The translations under genes and the position numbers were made by a program. 41,918 bases of DNA from Chromera velia. Lineage: Eukaryota > Sar > Chromeraceae. Location: the NCBI GenBank assembly GCA_018398765.1, contig JAHBMJ010004611.1:1-41918 (forward strand), read 5' to 3'. The notes beneath the pieces were generated by a model. That model saw nothing but the letters and a program-made list of their open reading frames with translations. It did no database searches and had not been told where the DNA came from. Of this stretch, positions 10,176 through 21,058 are shown piece after piece. Numbering within the stretch: position 1 is the first letter of the stretch; the number at the start of each line of letters is the position of its first letter.

Positions 10176-13100
10176 TTTCTTTCTTTTCCTTCTTTTACAT
10201 GAAGCTCTGATTCTCACCATCGTCGAGAGAGGAATTGAGAGCTTGGGGAGGGGCGAAATCGATTGCCACCTTTTTCAACTGTCTCTGTGTGTTGTTCGAG
10301 TCTGGACGGTGTTTCGGTGGAGTGTTTCACATGTGTTGTGCGGATCCTTTGATGCCTGGCAAACAAAAAAAGAAAAGCAAAGAGCATTGAACCCCCAAGC
10401 GTTCTGACAGTGTTTCGTTTTCTCTTCCGAAGATGCGCTTTCGTTCTTTCAATCTGTCAGAGATTTCGAACCACAGTCTAGCAATGCGTTGTTTGGGTCT
10501 CGCGCAACCAGTCACTATCCGTGTTTGGTTCCATTCGTTCTCTCCTTCATCCTTTCCTCATTCGTCCTCACGAGAAAATCAACCGTCCCGTGAAGTCTCT
10601 CTCTGCCGGTCTGTCTGAACTCTTCTCTTGGTGATGCATGCATATGGTATTCATCTATTCTTTTAGCTCTTACTCTCATTGGTTTCTTTCTTCTGTTTCC
10701 CTCCACGCACGCAGCGTTCTCCTTTTCCTTTTGGCGACAGGTACGTCCCCAAGCTGTTGGTGGGATGCTGGTCAGATGCGGATAATCCAAAACCCATCCC
10801 GAAGGTTCTGCACGCTCTTGACAAAGATGTGCTGACCAGGTCGAATGCACAGCCGATGGTAGAAAAACTCCACCAGCATGGGGCCTCGGCCGCTTTCGGC
10901 GTGCTGGTGGAAAGAAATGACCTTGGTGAGGTGGTGGAATCTGAAATGCCCGAAGTGATGGTGCAGTACCAATATCCGGGGGATGATTTTCCTCGAGAAA
11001 GTCGGTACAAAGCCCAGGACTTGAGCTCAGCCTTTCGAGTGGCTGTGGAGGGCACCCGCAGATGCGCAGAGCAGTACTTCGAGAGGGGTGGCCGTCTTCC
11101 ACAGACAGAGGACGAGTGGGAGGAGAACGACAGAGAGAGACTAGCATTCCTTCGATGGACGAAGGGAAAAGGGAAATGGGGGGGGGGCGAAGAATCTGAT
11201 TCTGTTCCCTTTGCCGAGAGAAGTTTAAGAAGAGGGAGGGAAGTGAGTGGTCGGAGAGGGGATTATGTCGATTGGTCTCGAGCAGATGATCGTAAGGGGA
11301 GGGAGGAGGAACGCGCACGCATTCGCACAGCGAGGGCGTGGGGGGACGGACCGAGGGGGTCGGGGAGGGTGGAGGGACGGTGGAGTGGGGAGTCGGGGTG
11401 GGAGAGGGAGACACAGAGGGCAAGAGAGAGGCAGCAGGAAAGAGACAGAGAGAGAGATTGTGCGAAAACGGATGAGCCCTATCAGGACATGATGCGTGCG
11501 TCAGCCTCCTCGTTTCGCAACAGAGAGAGGGCCCCTGCCTCCTCTCGCCCTCCTCCCAACAGGCTCGACACAGACAGAGAGAGAGAATCAGAAAAAGAAA
11601 GAGAAGTCAGAAAAGAGGTCGACTCGATCCTAGAAGGATGGGATGATTTGATGAGGGCCCTTCAGCCTCCTCCCAAAAATGAGCGGTTGGCAGGAGCAGA
11701 AGGAGGATGGGGTCGTCACGGTCACCCACAGGCCCCCGACGCCCTTTCCCCCCACTCTCGCCCTCGTCCCCCTCCGCATCGATCCGACGGCAGAGGGGAT
11801 GAGATCATGGCAGAAAGGAGGAGCGTCCGCGTGCTTAGCGGTGAAACGGCAGCACAACGACAGCCTTCCCGTCCCTTCATGAGCCCAAAGCCTTCTGACA
11901 GGGAGCTTGCGGCAATGCGTGCTGCAGCGTGGGATAGGCGCAGTGGGAACCCCCCGAGCCCCCCACTGTCTACACCGGCCCGTCCCATCCCACTCCGGGG
12001 TAACAGCACCCATGCCTTTATGACACCCCCCCCACACCCTCTTCTTCCATTCACCTTACCACCAGACGTGCCACCGCCCCCCCTCCTGACAATGGCATTT
12101 GACCGTGCGCCTTCTGAGTCCGATGAGTCTGACTACTCTAGCCCGGACTTGGGCCCCCTGACGCACGCAGAGGGGCCGGTCAACATCCAGATCCCGGACT
12201 GTCCGGAGGTCCGGTTTAAGACGGGCCTGGCGTTGGATGAGATCGCAGACAGGCTTGGAGACCGTTTTCCGGATCTCCCTCACAACAAAAATGATCGTGA
12301 TTTGACCGTTTTCGGTTTCATCCTCCCATCCGAGTCAAGAAACAAGGACTCACTGTTGAGCGTGAATGTGGGCTTCCACCCTCACCTGCAGTGGAGACCC
12401 CAATGGAATTCGTTCCTGCCTCATATCCTGAGGAATGGGGCCGTGGCGGTGTTCAGCCACTGTCATGACAAGAAGGCAGACCTGCACTTTGTTCTCATCA
12501 GGTGGACGCTTCAGGTCAGTCAGTCAGTTAAGTTTCTGCATGCCGTGGGGGGATCGAGATTTCGGGAGGGTTTAATGAGGGTTCGTTTTTTTTTTTTTTG
12601 GTAGGTTGGTGTGGCAGCTTGCTCAATTTCTGTACCTCTCACTCGTTTGGGAAAACGAGTGAGGGGGGCAGGTGTTGAATGGGTGTCGAGAGGAATGGAA
12701 TGGAATAGAAGTTCCCCGCCGTGTTTGCAGATTTGCTCCTTGACGAAATGTGCACTTTGTTTGTATGATAATCCTGTCGGGCTCCGTGTATTTTGTTTCC
12801 GGGCGTGCCTGTGTGCGAATTGGGCCAGCCGTCACTCCTCGTTTTTCTCGTCTGGCAGACACACTGACTCCTTTCATGACCGACGGCACTGCTTCGAGTT
12901 TTGTTTTTGTTCTTTCCCGTTCTTTTGTTCGTCTCTTTTTCACAGTCTCTCTCTCTCCCTCCCCATTCTCCTCCCCCTCCCCTTTCTCTGGCGCTGGCTT
13001 TTTTCCATTCTAACTCTCTCTGTTTCTCTCGTTTTTTCTCCCAACGTGTTTGCGTCGGCACGAGGTACTTCATATAATGTTCGGTGAGCCAGAATGAATT

Positions 13101-13914
13101 TCTAAGTGAGCAAAAGAGAAAGCTTTTGATCTGTTTCCCTCCCTCCCTCCCTTGATTCAATCAATCCTCCGTGCCTGCCTGCCTGCCTGCCTGCCTGCGT
13201 GCGTGCGTGCAGGGATGGTCGGATTGCCGGAAGACCCGATCTCACCACCAGATCTTCCACACTGCCCTCAAGCTCGTGGTTGAAAAGTTCGAGCGGGAGG
13301 TGGAGGAGTGGGAAAGGGGGGGGAGGCAACCCTCAATCATGAACTGGGGTAGACGATCCGTCCGAGACTTCCGCTGCCCTCTCCGCCCAGCAAGGGGCGG
13401 AAAGCTAGAGGAAACCTCCAGGTTCGTTGCCGATCTAAGCGCCTCCCTCCAGGATGTTGAGATTGCGTTTGCGACTCGAAAGTTCGTGCGCCCCCGGAAT
13501 GCCCGACAGGACGAGGAGGAGGGTCCTCTGGGTGTGTTCTCGAAATACGAGTCTGACGAACAACAGCAGAAAACCGCCGAAGAGCACACCCACTTTTGTG
13601 CGTGGTCTCTACCCGAAGATGCTGAGTATCGGGTCCAAGCCCTCATAGTCGATCTCTGCTCGATGTTGGCAGAAGTGATCCCGAATGCTTCTCTGTTCGC
13701 CTATGTCCGCTCTGTAGGCCGGTCGTCTGAGCTTCCCCTTGGGAGGTATGTTGCCTCTCTGCACATAGAGGGCATCAACAAAAAAGGTGCCTATGAGATG
13801 TGCTTCCAAGGGGAACACGTGAAAGAGGGGAAGGCCATTGAGAAGGCTGTTCGGAAAGCTTCGGACGAGATTAAGCGCATTCGCGCATTGGGGGGCATAA
13901 GAGATCCGAGTTAG
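5710..13914 (+). CDS. Large uncharacterised protein, seven exons, Arg/Glu-rich
   Basis: Exons are 5710-5754, 6765-6881, 7677-7748, 8155-8208, 8893-9642, 10715-12514 and 13213-13914, about 1179 codons. All six introns are phase 0 and every join keeps the frame open, which is the main support for the model. Intron 1 starts with GC (CAG|GCAAGT), a GC-AG intron. Donor 2 (AAG|GTCGGC) is weak. The first four exons encode a short acidic helical region (about residues 1-96). Exon 5 and the middle of exon 6 encode long Arg/Glu/Asp/Pro-rich low-complexity sequence, probably disordered. Folded-looking segments are the start of exon 6 (RYVPKLLVGCWSDADN), its end (about residues 800-946) and the last exon, which has a mixed alpha/beta pattern. 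I do not recognise a family. The RE/RD-rich stretches resemble those of nuclear RNA-processing proteins, which is only a hint. Start choice: the first ATG of exon 1; an earlier 5' exon is possible. Confidence 0.6.
6461..6558. repeat. 49-bp tandem duplication (2 copies) in intron 1
   Basis: GTGCTGATC(T/C)TCCCTTCATT with its following bases through GAGGATGGGGAAAGC occurs at 6461 and again at 6510, with two or three mismatches. It lies inside intron 1 of the large gene and has no evident function. Confidence 0.85.
7288..7556. repeat. Compound microsatellite (CA)n-(GA)n-(GACA)n
   Basis: A CA array (about 7297-7365), a GA run (about 7395-7422) and GACA repeats up to about 7555 lie in intron 2 of the large gene. 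Long open frames across it on both strands are repeat artefacts. Confidence 0.95.
8193..8489 (+). repeat. 118-bp tandem repeat (about 2.5 copies) spanning a 5' splice site, with internal perfect hairpin
   Basis: Unit starts are 8193, 8311 and 8429 (partial). Each unit begins with the last 16 bases of exon 4 (CAGACATTACAAAGAG) followed by the donor GTACGT, so the exon end and splice donor are present three times. The first two units contain an inverted repeat with 18-base perfect arms, GCGTTTACTTTCATACAG and its complement, separated by about 16 bases. The duplicated copies also create an AG just before ACATTACAAAGAG, i.e. a potential 13-base cassette exon that would shift the frame. Confidence 0.9.
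10139..10173 (+). repeat. (CT)n tract in intron 5
   Basis: Pure CT dinucleotide run in the intron between exons 5 and 6 of the large gene. It is followed by T/C-rich sequence. Confidence 0.9.
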
Positions 13915-14822
13915 GGGGGGGATCCGTGCATCGCATGGAGGCATGATCAGTTTGAAGTGAACTGACGTGCATTGGAGTTTGGGCAGTTTGGGGGGGGGGG
14001 GCTTGGGGTTGGGGGGGAGCTGGATTGCTTTCCTTCCTGCGAGTGGTCTCAGCTCTCTTTCCTCTGATTGCATGCATGCATGCATGGTGTGAAGTGGAGG
14101 GATTAGCAGACACTGGACTCTCAGACAAAGTGTTTTCCCATAGTACAATCTGTAGGGGGGCTGTGGGAAGAGAGATAGCAATTGAAGAGAAAGCGGTCTG
14201 TGTTTCGTACTCTTTTTTTCTCTGTCTTAATTTTTTGTTCTTCTTCCTTTCCCCCCGCTTTTGAAGGTTGTGAGAGGGAAAGGGAAGGGAGAGTCTGCTG
14301 GGATGAAGGACCTCTGCTGACCTCTGCGAATTAAGCAGGTTGGTAGGTGGGCCTGCACACATCCCCCTCCAGGCTTCAGTAGCGCTACGCCTGACTTGAC
14401 TTGACTTGACTAGGCTTCAGAAGAAGAAAAGACCCCCTGCAGGCAGGCCTGGAGGAAGGCTCGAGGAGGAATCGATTGAGGAAGGAAGGAAGGTAGCTGC
14501 ACCACCTCTGCGATGTATCCGTGATGCATGTTGCTGTTACAGTAGGATCGTTGGCGAGTGAGTGATTGAATATTGATATATGAATGAATGACTAAACAAA
14601 TGCATGATCGACCTACAGAAGGAACGGATGAATACACGAATGAGTGCATGAGCCTAGGCATGAGCGAGCGAACAAAAAATATGAATGAATGAATGGAGAA
14701 ATGAGTGAATCAACCTGCTCTTTACAATGAAAGTCACTTGCATCAGTTCATGCATGCATGTTGTTCTTGTTTCCTCCCCCTCCTTTCCTTCCTTCCCACT
14801 TCATTCTCTTTCTCGCTTGTTC

Positions 14823-14905
14823 TCATTTCTTGGGCCCGTTGTCTCCTGTTTCATTCATTTTTTTTTTTCATTTCTTGGGCCCGTTGTCTCCTGTTTCATT
14901 CATTT
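14823..14905. repeat. 45-bp tandem duplication (2 copies)
   Basis: TCATTTCTTGGGCCCGTTGT and the following TCTCCTGTTTCATTCATT occur at 14823 and again at 14868, separated by a T run. The copies look identical, so the duplication is recent. Confidence 0.9.
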
Positions 14906-15353
14906 ATTGATCCGCTGATCCCCCCATTCTCTGCATGTCAATTTGGTTGACTCGTATTTATCCAAGTCAGGGAGGGAGGGAGGGAGGGACAAAGGAACAA
15001 ATCGAAGAGGGACTCGGCGGGGAGGGGAGAAAAGCTCAAAGTGACAATCAATGAATACTCAAAGCAGGTGATCGGTTTATCAAGTCGGTGAGTGAATCTG
15101 TGAGTGAGTGCTACCCGAGTTGGAAGAAGAAAAAGAAAATAAAAACATAAAAAAAGCACGACAAAGACCGGACGGATGCCACAGAGCCGTGTCGGAAGGA
15201 ACGATCAAGTCTTCCATTTTGGACGTCCGTGACTGTCTGTCTGTATTTGAATGAGCACTCGTCTGCATGCATGTACAAAAAGAGAGAGAGAGAGAGAGAC
15301 TTTCTTTTTTCGATCTCCATTTTTCTTCATTCATTCTTTGCGTCTATTCCTAG

Positions 15354-15495
15354 GTCTGTCAACTCGAATGGTCATAACGGCAGGCAAGCGGCTGCTTGTC
15401 CCTTGATCCGATCCGATGGAGACCTCTTCGATCGATCCTGCATGGAGGAAGTGAGGGAGGAAAGGAAGGCAAAACGAATATATGCCGAGATGGAG
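15354..15495 (+). other. Possible isolated coding exon
   Basis: A pyrimidine-rich stretch ending TTCCTAG is followed by a 142-base open segment of balanced composition ending GAG|GTATTG. The translated segment ends in a charged helix-like stretch (MEEVREERKAKRIYAEME). No partner exons could be joined and no family is recognised, so it may be chance or part of a non-coding transcript. Confidence 0.2.
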
Positions 15496-16860
15496 GTATT
15501 GTGCCCGCGAAATCTGCTCTATCTTCTCTTTCTGTCGGTATCATTCGCACTTCATGTTCGTTATCTGTGCCAGGGCTCTAGTTGTGGAATGTCGAGTGAA
15601 GAGACAGACGGACGGACAGACCGACTAGCTGGAACGGGAAGGAACGGGAATTGAGTCGAGAAAACCGATGGAAAGAGAGAGAAAGAAGGAGCTTTTAGCA
15701 GACACAGTGAGACAGATCGATAGAGAAACTCTTTCTGTAAGAGCTTTTGCATGGTAGCCATCCGGTTTGTTTGTTGTCGGTAGTTCTCTTTTTCCATGCA
15801 GCCTGGCCGATGATGCAACAGAACCATTTTTGCAGTGAGACGGCCGGGGGAGTGCGCTTTGTATGCGTTCGTTCGATTCCTAGATTGGAGCGACGTCTTT
15901 GTTGGTTTGTCTACTTTTTCACTTACTTGCATTGAAACGCTGTACACTCCGTGCCATCATTCACGATCTTGCGTCACTATGTCGGTGTGTTCATGTCGGC
16001 GTTCGTTCCTTCCCCTCCATTCAATCGTGGATCTGGTCCGTGTGTGCATGTTTTTGTTTTCGTGGAAAGTCTGGGGCGGTCTTGGTTCGCTCTGGCTTGC
16101 TGCCCTAGCTTCTCTGCAGGGCGATCGAAGGGGGCGGACGAGTGGGTTCTCTCTCATGCATGCATGCACCTCGGTCGATCGATCGATTGTTTCTTGCCTT
16201 GATTGGGAGAAGGGGGGGTATGCGGATCGTCTCCCTCCACAGGGACCGAGGGAGGAGATGTACGTGTTGGAGGGGAGGGGAGGATCGAGTCATGATGCGA
16301 TTGGGTGGTGGTCAAGTGACTGACTAGCTGAATGCATGCACGGTCGGTCGTGGCATTGAGTGCATGAGTGAGTGAGTGAAAGGAATGCGTGCACAGCCGC
16401 AGGGGACCACACGGGTGTGGCCGAGCTCCACAGATCGGGGGCCCGTGCCAAAAAAAAAGCCTGCAGGGAGCCTGGACGGATAACAATTAAAGAAGAGCAT
16501 GCATGATCAAAATAGCATGCAGAGGTCGTCAACGAGGGCTGACGAGAAAAGATAAAAGCTCCCATGCATGTGTGCAAATGGAAACTTCAAAGCGAGTACA
16601 TGCATGAGGGCCGTATAGCTCGAATCAGAGGAACCATGCACCACTTGCGTCTCGGCCACCGGTGAAATGAAGATAATGTAGACAAGGAAGGAGTCAGATA
16701 TGGTCCGATCGTGACCTCTACAAGACAAAACGCCGTTGAAAACGGCGACAGTGCTCAAGGGCACCAATAAATCACTTATCACTTATTCGATCCATTCTGG
16801 GCATTGCGTGTGATTCATACACTGAAACTATAGTGTGACACAACTAAAATTATGACACAA

Positions 16861-17137
16861 TACCCTATACACTAGTACCAGTGACACAAATAATTGTGTT
16901 ACAATAGGTATGATGAAATAGTTTGAGTAAGTTAGGTGTAATGAAATTGTCAGACAAACTTTGAAGTGATCCTAGACTTTCAAACTGACTAGCAGCCACT
17001 AGCTTAAAATTTTCAGAGTCGTTAAAGGTCAGACTCACTCCATTCACTCATTCATTCACTCACTCACTCACTCACTCACTCACTTCCTTCATTTACCTCA
17101 CCCACTCACTGGCTCACTTACTCACTCACTCACCTCA
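16861..17137. repeat. AT-rich stretch and (CACT)n microsatellite, target of the LTR element
   Basis: AT-rich sequence with several TGACACAA-type words leads into CACT tetranucleotide repeats at about 17043-17137. The LTR retrotransposon starts directly after this array. Similar CTCA/CACC repeats resume after its right end at 21598, consistent with insertion into the microsatellite. Confidence 0.8.
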
Positions 17138-17529
17138 TGATGATGCACCGACCGACGCCAAGCGAGCAGTCGGCGGGGCAGAAAGCATTGAACAATAGCA
17201 AGGCGCGGAGAATGAATGAATGCACGGGGGCCAAGGCATGCCCTGCATGAATATACACCGCCCGAGTGCATCAAAGTGTACGCGCGCATGTATAGAGTCA
17301 GCGGGGGCTACGTCAAGCTCTGTACTGGAATTCAGATGAATTAATTCGACGTGCATACACGCCTGAAGTACGCATGTCTGAATACGAACAACGTTGTGAA
17401 AGGAAGGAGGAAAAAGGTACGTATGAAGTGACTAGAAGTGACAGTCTTCTCCATATGTAGGAAACAACCAGACTGGCAGGTGGCAGTTATACGTGTCATA
17501 GCCGGACATCGCAGTAAATGTGAATACTA

Positions 17530-17917
17530 CCATGGGCGACATAAGTTTTGTATACTCATCTTTTGACCTCTCTAGCGCCAATGAAATATAACAAGAAGTA
17601 AACATTTATACAATTAAATTAGTAAGCTATAACAGTTTCAATCAGGTGTTAATTAGGGGTTAAGGGGAGAATGTGTCTCAAATATAAGTAAACTTATTTT
17701 TTCTGAAGTGACCGATCGACCAAGCCTATAAAAAGTAAGACATAAATTTATAATTCAATCTAGCTTTGCCAATTGAGGACGTATAAAGCCAATTACTTTA
17801 AAGTAATACTTTATGCTGTATCTACTTCTATTCTAGCCTGCTTGATCCAGTGTCGACTTCAAAAACGAATCTTCGCCAACTCCACAAAAAAATATACAAT
17901 ACTTTTGTCGCCCATGG
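17530..17917. repeat. 388-bp TIR repeat unit, copy 1
   Basis: Left copy of the direct repeat bounding the composite element. It begins and ends with inverted CCATGGGCGACA. The outer flank is TA, but the inner flank is TG, so only its left side keeps a TA. Confidence 0.9.
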
Positions 17918-18464
17918 TGTTGATCGAGCAAACTTTCGACAAGAACATACAAAAGAACAAATAAAAAAATATAATAAAAATATGATTGTCAAGCGGTAAG
18001 AATTTGAAAGAAGACAATGTATGATTTGTTTGATAGAAGTGATCTTTACTTGATTTATTGTAAGTCAAACTTTTGTTGTTCTGAATTTTACTAACATATA
18101 GAAACTTAGTTTTTATTTTTTTAGGTTCAAATCATTATACAGTCGAACACATTTACTCTTTTTTGTGAGGAACAAAGTACATTGAACCTTTTTATAATAG
18201 AGCTTTTCTGATAGTTTAGCTTCTCTAGTTTAAATGAGTTGATATAGGAAAAAAGTGATTTCACACCTTATCAGTATCAAAATGTTCTCTATAATCAAGA
18301 AGCCCTCTATACAATCAACTGATTTCAAGAAAAACAAAACGTTCATAAAGAAATAAAACAAATAAGCGCTTATAGTAAATAGACTCTTAGTGAGTTGAGT
18401 TTAATTCAACTTTGAATAAAATATGTGTTTCACAAAAAAAAAAGATCCACTTTTGGGGTCAATA

Positions 18465-18852
18465 CCATGGGCGACATAAGTTTTGTATACTCATCTTTTG
18501 ACCTCTCTAGCGCCAATGAAATATAACAAGAAGTAAACATTTATACAATTAAATTAGTAAGCTATAACAGTTTCAATCAGGTGTTAATTAGGGGTTAAGG
18601 GGAGAATGTGTCTCAAATATAAGTAAACTTATTTTTTCTGAAGTGACCGATCGACCAAGCCTATAAAAAGTAAGACATAAATTTATAATTCAATCTAGCT
18701 TTGCCAATTGAGGACGTATAAAGCCAATTACTTTAAAGTAATACTTTATGCTGTATCTACTTCTATTCTAGCCTGCTTGATCCAGTGTCGACTTCAAAAA
18801 CGAATCTTCGCCAACTCCACAAAAAAATATACAATACTTTTGTCGCCCATGG
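18465..18852. repeat. 388-bp TIR repeat unit, copy 2
   Basis: Right copy of the direct repeat. I found no difference from copy 1 on reading the full length. It is flanked by TA on both sides. Confidence 0.9.
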
Positions 18853-19037
18853 TAGTGATTTGCATCATGATAGACCGAGTCATATCTGTCTGACCGTCTA
18901 TCTATCTCTGTATAGCCCTATATAGAGATCTGTGTTTTCATCAATTAGTGATAGGAAGTAGGGCGACAGCCCTGACCCTCGATTCCTTTCTTCTCTTTCT
19001 ATTCTCGCTCGAGTGCTTTCAAGGTCCTTGATGGACG

Positions 19038-20530
19038 ATGGGTCGCTTCCTGCCCACGAAGTGGACCGGTGCAAATACCTCCGTCACAGGATCCAAGAAT
19101 ATCTATGACAAGTCCGTCATCTACATTGGGAAGACTAAGCTGGAGCCTGTGAACCCTGCTCTGCCTCCAAAGGAAGTAAGTGGAGATGAATTGAAGCAGC
19201 TGCCGGTGACCCACCCGCACCGACAGTTGAAGGGCAACAATGGAAAGAAAGTGAGGGAGGAGTTTCAAGCAAAGATCACCCGAAGGTTTGAGGAGGAGGT
19301 TAAGGGGCGGAAGTACAATAGCAAGAACCCTGAAGTCTGCGTTCTCATGCTTAAGGCGATGAGACTCTCATGCATTGATACAGGGCTTACAGGTGACAGA
19401 TTAAACGAAACCGAGCCGGGAAACCAAGAAGTCAAGCAGTGGTAAAGTGCATCGACAACGCCACATACAAGCAAGCACTTGATGACTGGGCCCAGGTGAC
19501 TAACGCTGGAGAGACACCACTTCATTCCGATTTGTTCCACCTTGTTCACTAGCTCTTTGCAAAGAACAAGATCTCCCAGTTTGCTCTGTTTAAGGCGAAG
19601 GAGAGAAGATTTCGACAGTTTTTGGCTGTAGGTCAGTCAAGAGATGCGACATGGTCGAAGTATCTGTTAGATTTCAAAACCCATCTAGATGAACTAGCAC
19701 AGTGCCCCCGACCCCCCGTTTACACCAACGGTATTCACCTAAGAGAAGCAGACATCCAAGGAGGTGAGAAGGGAAAAACGAGGTTCTTTGACTACAGACA
19801 GAACATGGACCTCCTCACAGATCTCAGCCACGCATTCATTGAAGGATCGATCTCTCAAGTATGTAGAAACAGAGCAATAGAGGTAGCAAACACTCCGTGT
19901 GAGAGGTTGATTCCATGGAAAATGTGGTGCGCAATATTTGCAGTGATTGAACAGTTGTCATTTGCAGATGAGCCTGTGGTCTCTGTGAATGCCGAAGGAG
20001 AACAGCAGATCATGCAGGAGAGACGTCCGCATCCATATAATCGTAAATCGTATGTGATGCTCAGTGATGAGCATTACACAGACTGTCAGGCCCACTCCCC
20101 ATGTAACAGAATCAGGTACAATAGCCACAACAGTACTACGGAAGTCCTCCTCCCCCCTAACAAATGTACAACCCAATGCCTCCCTGGCAACATGCACAAG
20201 GACCCAATCCGTACCCCATGCAGATGCCAGGACCGCCCTTTGGTGGTCATTTTGGCCAGTGCCCGACCCCTATGCAAATGTAGCAACACGGATGGGGACT
20301 CTGGGAAGGAGGGCCTCAAAAGTAGCAGCAACAGGGGGGGGGATGAAATCGATATAACCCGCAATGCAGACAGGATAAGAAAGAAAGGGAGAGAAAGGAG
20401 AGAGACAGAGAGGAGAGAGATGGTGGACACTGGAGCAGGAATGACGGAGGGTTTGAAAGAAGAGACCAATCCAGAGGGTGTTAAGCAAGCTGACCGACAG
20501 AGAAGAGGGCAGAGGAAACTGACAGGGTGA
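19038..20530 (+). pseudogene. Gag-like retrotransposon ORF, broken
   Basis: An ATG at 19038 opens a frame of 135 codons. It is basic, with a proline-containing N-terminus and helical C-terminus, and stops at about 19443. Plausible coding sequence continues in another frame at once (a frameshift near 19440), meets an in-frame TAG at 19550-19552, then runs on from about 19553. Near 20150-20280 a Pro/Gln/Met-rich segment typical of gag tails is best read in yet another frame and ends at TAG 20281-20283. The previous frame continues to 20530 through an Arg/Glu-rich stretch. No zinc knuckle was found. Position between two LTRs and composition support gag; no specific clade can be named. Confidence 0.5.
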
Positions 20531-21037
20531 GAGTTCAGGGACTATCCTCTCGATTGGTTTGAGAGACTGACGAGAGTGAGCTGTGTCTCTGCTGCAGATT
20601 GAGAGAGTTGCGCCTTTCAGTCGAGCCATGTCTTTTTAGTTTCTTTCTGATCTTTCTTCATCTCTTTTCTCTTTGTATCGACCGCGAGTCAGGAGCATAC
20701 AGGTTCATCCGAAAAAAATTGTGGACCTTATACCCGCATGCAGTATCATACAGTCATCAGACAGTTAAGCAGGATTCGAAATTTCATGCATGATGACCGC
20801 ACAAGTTGAGCAAAAACCTGAGTCTGGGACCTATTTGCAAGCAATCTCGATGTCAGAATGAGTGTCCGACCTGAAAAGAAAAGAGCGTGTCAAAACAACA
20901 GCCTAAGCACTACACATGTCTTGATTCAACAAACTCACAAGGTTGTTTAAATTGGTTCAAAGTCTGTTCTGCTCTGTGTAATCTGCATAAAAGAAAAAAG
21001 AAAAAGGAATGCAAAGTTATAATTCTATTCGCTCCGC

Positions 21038-21050
21038 GAAAAAAGAAAGG
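21038..21050 (+). promoter_or_regulatory. Probable polypurine tract of the LTR element
   Basis: GAAAAAAGAAAGG lies eight bases before the 3' LTR start. A similar purine run (about 20992-21007) lies further upstream. This is the expected place for plus-strand priming in LTR elements. Confidence 0.5.
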
Positions 21051-21058
21051 AATGCATT

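Larger units (their letters stand above)
13915..16860. other. Intergenic region with repeated TGCATGCA palindromes
   Basis: No gene is supported across nearly 3 kb. The stretch holds G-runs just after the preceding stop codon, short GA/TGAA repeats, the 45-bp duplication near 14823, and many GCATGC/TGCATGCA palindromes (about 14071, 14751, 15265, 16157, 16334, 16498, 16563, 16600). One exon-like segment at 15354-15495 is listed separately. Confidence 0.6.
17530..18852. mobile_element. Composite TIR element inserted in the 5' LTR, TA target duplication
   Basis: The 1323-bp insertion starts CCATGGGCGACA and ends TGTCGCCCATGG, with TA immediately outside both ends (17528-17529 and 18853-18854). 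The right LTR at about 21510 shows the uninterrupted site with no such sequence. The element consists of two 388-bp repeats in direct orientation (17530-17917 and 18465-18852) around a 547-bp AT-rich centre. Each 388-bp unit has its own imperfect terminal inverted repeats (about 24 of 27 bases matching). TA duplication fits a Tc1/mariner-type transposase acting in trans. The centre contains TACAGTCGAACACATTTAC, reminiscent of pogo/Tigger-type termini, which is a weak hint. No transposase gene is present. Confidence 0.75.
17138..18942 (+). repeat. 5' LTR, interrupted by a 1.3-kb insertion
   Basis: LTR sequence is 17138-17529 plus 18855-18942 (480 bases). It matches the right LTR with about 26 differences by eye, nearly all transitions. 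The interruption is the TA-flanked composite element at 17530-18852. Confidence 0.85.

Noticed and set aside
10515-11423. 302-codon minus-strand frame rich in Pro/Ser
   Set aside because: Antisense to exon 6 of the large gene; composition explained by the coding strand.
17773-18893. Two identical 50-60-codon frames in the 388-bp repeat units
   Set aside because: They are short, AT-rich and lack any similarity; they are duplicated only because the repeat is duplicated.
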